Assembly (NCBI GenBank): GCA_035541195.1
Contig: DATKNU010000016.1
Location: 1 to 6,218 of the forward strand
DNA from: Muellerivita sp035541195
GTDB taxonomy: Bacteria > Oederibacteriota > Muellerivitia > Muellerivitales > Muellerivitaceae
Length of the DNA stretch: 6,218 nucleotides
Direction of reading: 5' to 3'
The position numbers were made by a program, and so were the translations under genes. How positions within the stretch are numbered: position 1 is the first letter of the stretch; each line of letters starts with the position of its first letter. Shown piece by piece: positions 5,737 to 6,218 of this stretch. The notes beneath the pieces are model-generated. The model saw only the letters and a program-made list of their open reading frames with translations. It searched no databases and was not told the DNA's origin.

Positions 5737-6218
5737 ATGGCGGGCGAGAAGGATAAGACGACTTATTTAAGGTGTTCCTTTTGCGGGAAGACCCAGGACG
5801 AGGTCAAGAAGCTGGTGGCCGGTCCCACGGTTTACATCTGCAACGAGTGCATCGCCCTTTGCAACGACATCCTGAAGGAAGAGGAAAAGGATGAGGTCAA
5901 GGGCGGCGCGCCCAAGGCCAAGATGGTCATCCCCAAGCCCGCCGAAATCAACGCGATCCTCGACCAATATGTGATCGGACAGGAAAGGGCCAAGAAAATC
6001 CTGTCGGTGGCGGTCCACAACCATTACAAGCGCCTGAACTTCAAGTCCGGCCCCCAGGAAGTGGAGCTGCAGAAAAGCAACGTCATGCTCATCGGCCCCA
6101 CCGGCGTGGGCAAGACGCTCTTGGCCCAGACCTTGGCCCGGATCCTCGACGTCCCTTTCGCGGTGGCCGACGCCACCACCTTGACCGAGGCGGGCTATGT
6201 GGGCGAGGACGTGGAGAA
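5737..6218 (+). CDS. clpX: ClpX, ATP-dependent unfoldase of the ClpXP protease (3' end missing)
   Basis: The first 160 codons of an expected 410-430 are visible. ClpX is an AAA+ ring that recognises tagged or damaged proteins, unfolds them with ATP and threads them into ClpP. The N-terminal zinc-binding domain is complete: Cys13, Cys16, Cys35 and Cys38 in CSFC and CNEC. IPKPAEINAILDQYVIGQE (65-83) marks the entry to the AAA+ domain. Walker A is GPTGVGKT at 120-127. ADATTLTEAGYVGEDVE (144-160), also typical, runs to the window edge. Walker B, the sensor and pore loops lie beyond it. The start is the ATG at 5737, with AAGGA (5727-5731) overlapping the clpP stop codon, so the two genes are probably translated in tandem from one mRNA. 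Confidence 0.97.
   Translation, partial: MAGEKDKTTYLRCSFCGKTQDEVKKLVAGPTVYICNECIALCNDILKEEEKDEVKGGAPKAKMVIPKPAEINAILDQYVIGQERAKKILSVAVHNHYKRLNFKSGPQEVELQKSNVMLIGPTGVGKTLLAQTLARILDVPFAVADATTLTEAGYVGEDVE

Overview
This is an ordinary housekeeping stretch of a GC-rich bacterial chromosome. Complete genes for thioredoxin reductase, glycerol-3-phosphate dehydrogenase, a leucine tRNA, trigger factor and ClpP lie between two genes cut by the window edges: an EAL-type c-di-GMP protein on the left and ClpX on the right. The host looks like a diderm-type bacterium with strong Shine-Dalgarno sites and a standard sigma-70-like promoter. The order tRNA-Leu, tig, clpP, clpX fits Proteobacteria, especially delta-type lineages, and several uncultured phyla. 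The sequence alone does not let me name a genus or phylum.

Layout. 1-638 (+): C-terminal part of an EAL-domain protein with a Cache/PDC-like sensory domain at its end. 639-676: short gap between converging genes. 677-1603 (-): trxB with a near-perfect ribosome binding site. 1604-1842: 239 bp spacer that holds three tandem 44-45 bp units, each able to fold into a GC-rich hairpin. 1843-3420 (-): glpD. 3421-3583: divergent control region with a hairpin in the glpD leader and a TTGACG-17-TAAGAT promoter facing right. 3584-3668 (+): tRNA-Leu with anticodon UAG and encoded CCA. 3669-3754: leader with two hairpins. 3755-5035 (+): tig, GTG start. 5036-5125: spacer. 5126-5728 (+): clpP. 5737-6218 (+): clpX, cut by the window end.

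How the genes work together. Trigger factor folds nascent chains at the ribosome, while ClpX unfolds tagged or damaged proteins and feeds them into ClpP. The right half is therefore a protein quality-control block, probably read partly from the tRNA promoter. GlpD passes electrons from glycerol 3-phosphate to the quinone pool, and TrxB uses NADPH to keep thioredoxin reduced. These two share a strand but no pathway, and the hairpin array between them probably separates their expression.

I see no phage, CRISPR, defence or biosynthetic system. The points most worth a second look are the hairpin array, whose paired arms keep pairing through compensatory changes, and the apparently soluble C-terminal sensory domain of the EAL protein. 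The hairpins in front of glpD and tig are weaker leads.
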